Source: DASPTB01 sp035623615
Lineage (GTDB): Bacteria; Actinomycetota; UBA4738
Direction of reading: 5' to 3'
Assembly (NCBI GenBank): GCA_035623615.1
Contig: DASPTB010000289.1
Location: 1-6,178 of the forward strand
DNA: 6,178 bases
Below the pieces are notes generated by a model. The model was not told the origin of the DNA and did not search any database. It saw only the letters and a list, made by a program, of their open reading frames with translations. The position numbers and the translations under genes are program-made. Positions within the stretch are counted from its first letter, which is position 1; each line of letters opens with the position of its first letter. Positions 5,681 through 6,178 of the stretch are shown in pieces.

Positions 5681-6001
5681 ATGCCGTTCGTCGAGGTCGC
5701 CTCCACCGCGGACGTCCCCGAGGGCGAGGCCCGCAAGGTGACCCCCAAGGGCGTCGAGGTGGCGCTCGTCAACCTCGGCGGCGGCGAGTACCGGGCCGTC
5801 GGCGACATCTGCAGCCACGCGCACTACTTCCTCTCGGAGGGAGAGGTGGACGTCGAGGACCGCACGATCGAGTGCCCCAAGCACGGTTCGACGTTCGACC
5901 TCGACACGGGGGCCCCGAAGACGCTTCCGGCGACGACGCCGGTCCCGGCCTTCCCGGTGAAGGTCGACGGCGACACGATCCTGATCGACATGGAGGACTG
6001 A
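5681..6001 (+). CDS. Rieske-type [2Fe-2S] ferredoxin of the SUF cluster
   Basis: 106 residues, a stand-alone Rieske ferredoxin of the type often annotated as a dioxygenase ferredoxin subunit. It carries a single Rieske domain: Cys44-x-His46 (DICSHAHYFL) and Cys65-x-x-His68 (ECPKHGSTFDLDTG), with 18 residues between the pairs. These should bind a [2Fe-2S] cluster for one-electron transfer in the cytosol. There is no signal peptide or membrane segment. It starts 2 nt after the sufD stop and sufC begins 2 nt after its own stop, so all three are very likely translated from one message. A weak SD (GGAGA, 5666-5670) lies inside the end of sufD. The conserved place between sufD and sufC in actinobacteria suggests a role in, or dependence on, cluster assembly rather than aromatic ring hydroxylation; no oxygenase genes are nearby. 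Its partner reductase is unknown. Confidence 0.93.
   Translation: MPFVEVASTADVPEGEARKVTPKGVEVALVNLGGGEYRAVGDICSHAHYFLSEGEVDVEDRTIECPKHGSTFDLDTGAPKTLPATTPVPAFPVKVDGDTILIDMED
5992..5996 (+). promoter_or_regulatory. sufC ribosome binding site inside the Rieske gene
   Basis: GGAGG within the last codons of the Rieske gene is 7 nt before GTG 6004. It supports this GTG start and translational coupling of sufC to the gene before it. Confidence 0.7.
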
Positions 6002-6003
6002 CG

Positions 6004-6178
6004 GTGGCCACCGACACGATCGACACACAACAGAGGACGATCACGCTCGAGATCCACGACCTGCGTGCCCAGGTCGAGGGCAAGGAGATCCTGAAGGGGA
6101 TCGACCTGACGGTGCGTCAGGGCGAGGTGCACGCCCTGATGGGCCCCAACGGCTCGGGCAAGTCGACGCTCGCGAACG
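6004..6178 (+). CDS. sufC: SufC, ABC-type ATPase of Fe-S assembly (3'-truncated by window edge)
   Basis: The first 58 codons of SufC, the soluble ABC-family ATPase that dimerises and drives shape changes in SufBC2D. The visible part has the first strand ITLEIHDLRAQVEGKEILKGIDLTVRQGEVHALMG and a perfect Walker A, GPNGSGKST (47-55, Lys53). The sequence breaks just after it, so the Q-loop, signature and Walker B are outside the window. Start is GTG 6004, set by GGAGG 7 nt upstream and by the 2-nt gap after the Rieske stop. This gives about 11 polar residues (ATDTIDTQQRT) before the usual SufC beginning, a small extension with no in-frame ATG/GTG/TTG alternative closer to the domain. The sufD-Rieske context separates it from other ABC ATPases. 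Confidence 0.93.
   Translation, partial: MATDTIDTQQRTITLEIHDLRAQVEGKEILKGIDLTVRQGEVHALMGPNGSGKSTLAN

Noticed and set aside
1..6178. Mobile elements, CRISPR arrays, tRNA/rRNA genes
   Set aside because: No transposase or integrase sequence, terminal repeats, regularly spaced repeats or tRNA-like cloverleaf was found by reading both strands.

Overview
The window is high-GC DNA with SD-preceded ORFs and mixed ATG/GTG starts, and it reads as a chromosomal segment of an actinobacterium. The main evidence is a SUF-type iron-sulfur cluster assembly locus with a Rieske-type ferredoxin between sufD and sufC, an order known from Actinomycetota such as Streptomyces. The SufB is also the shorter Gram-positive form. 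I cannot place it below phylum. A deep-branching or uncultured lineage is possible but is only a guess.

Layout, left to right. (1) sufB, missing its N-terminus at the window edge, ends at 1299 and is followed at once by a small GC hairpin. (2) A secreted gamma-glutamyltranspeptidase-family (Ntn-hydrolase) protein occupies 1406-3292. (3) A perfect 19-bp stem with an AAA loop (3326-3366) follows it. (4) A 119-residue membrane protein of unknown function lies at 3403-3762. (5) An NTF2/SnoaL-like protein is encoded convergently on the minus strand (3816-4196). (6) A 156-bp divergent intergenic region holds a 12-bp imperfect dyad that overlaps a TANNNT -10-like box immediately before sufD. (7) sufD, a Rieske ferredoxin and the start of sufC form a tightly packed block, with 2-nt gaps between consecutive genes. 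sufC runs off the window end.

How the genes work together. SufB, SufD and SufC form the SufBC2D scaffold/ATPase that builds Fe-S clusters. The Rieske protein carries a [2Fe-2S] motif and is translationally packed with them, so it probably serves the SUF machinery or is a client of it. The most notable feature is that sufB, normally directly next to sufD in actinobacteria, is separated from it by about 3 kb. That interval carries three apparently unrelated genes, one of them on the opposite strand. sufD-Rieske-sufC therefore cannot simply be co-transcribed from the sufB promoter and must have its own, for which the dyad/-10 region at 4315-4351 is the obvious candidate. I found no RNA genes, CRISPR, insertion sequences or att sites. 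No stretch over 300 bases lacks a gene.
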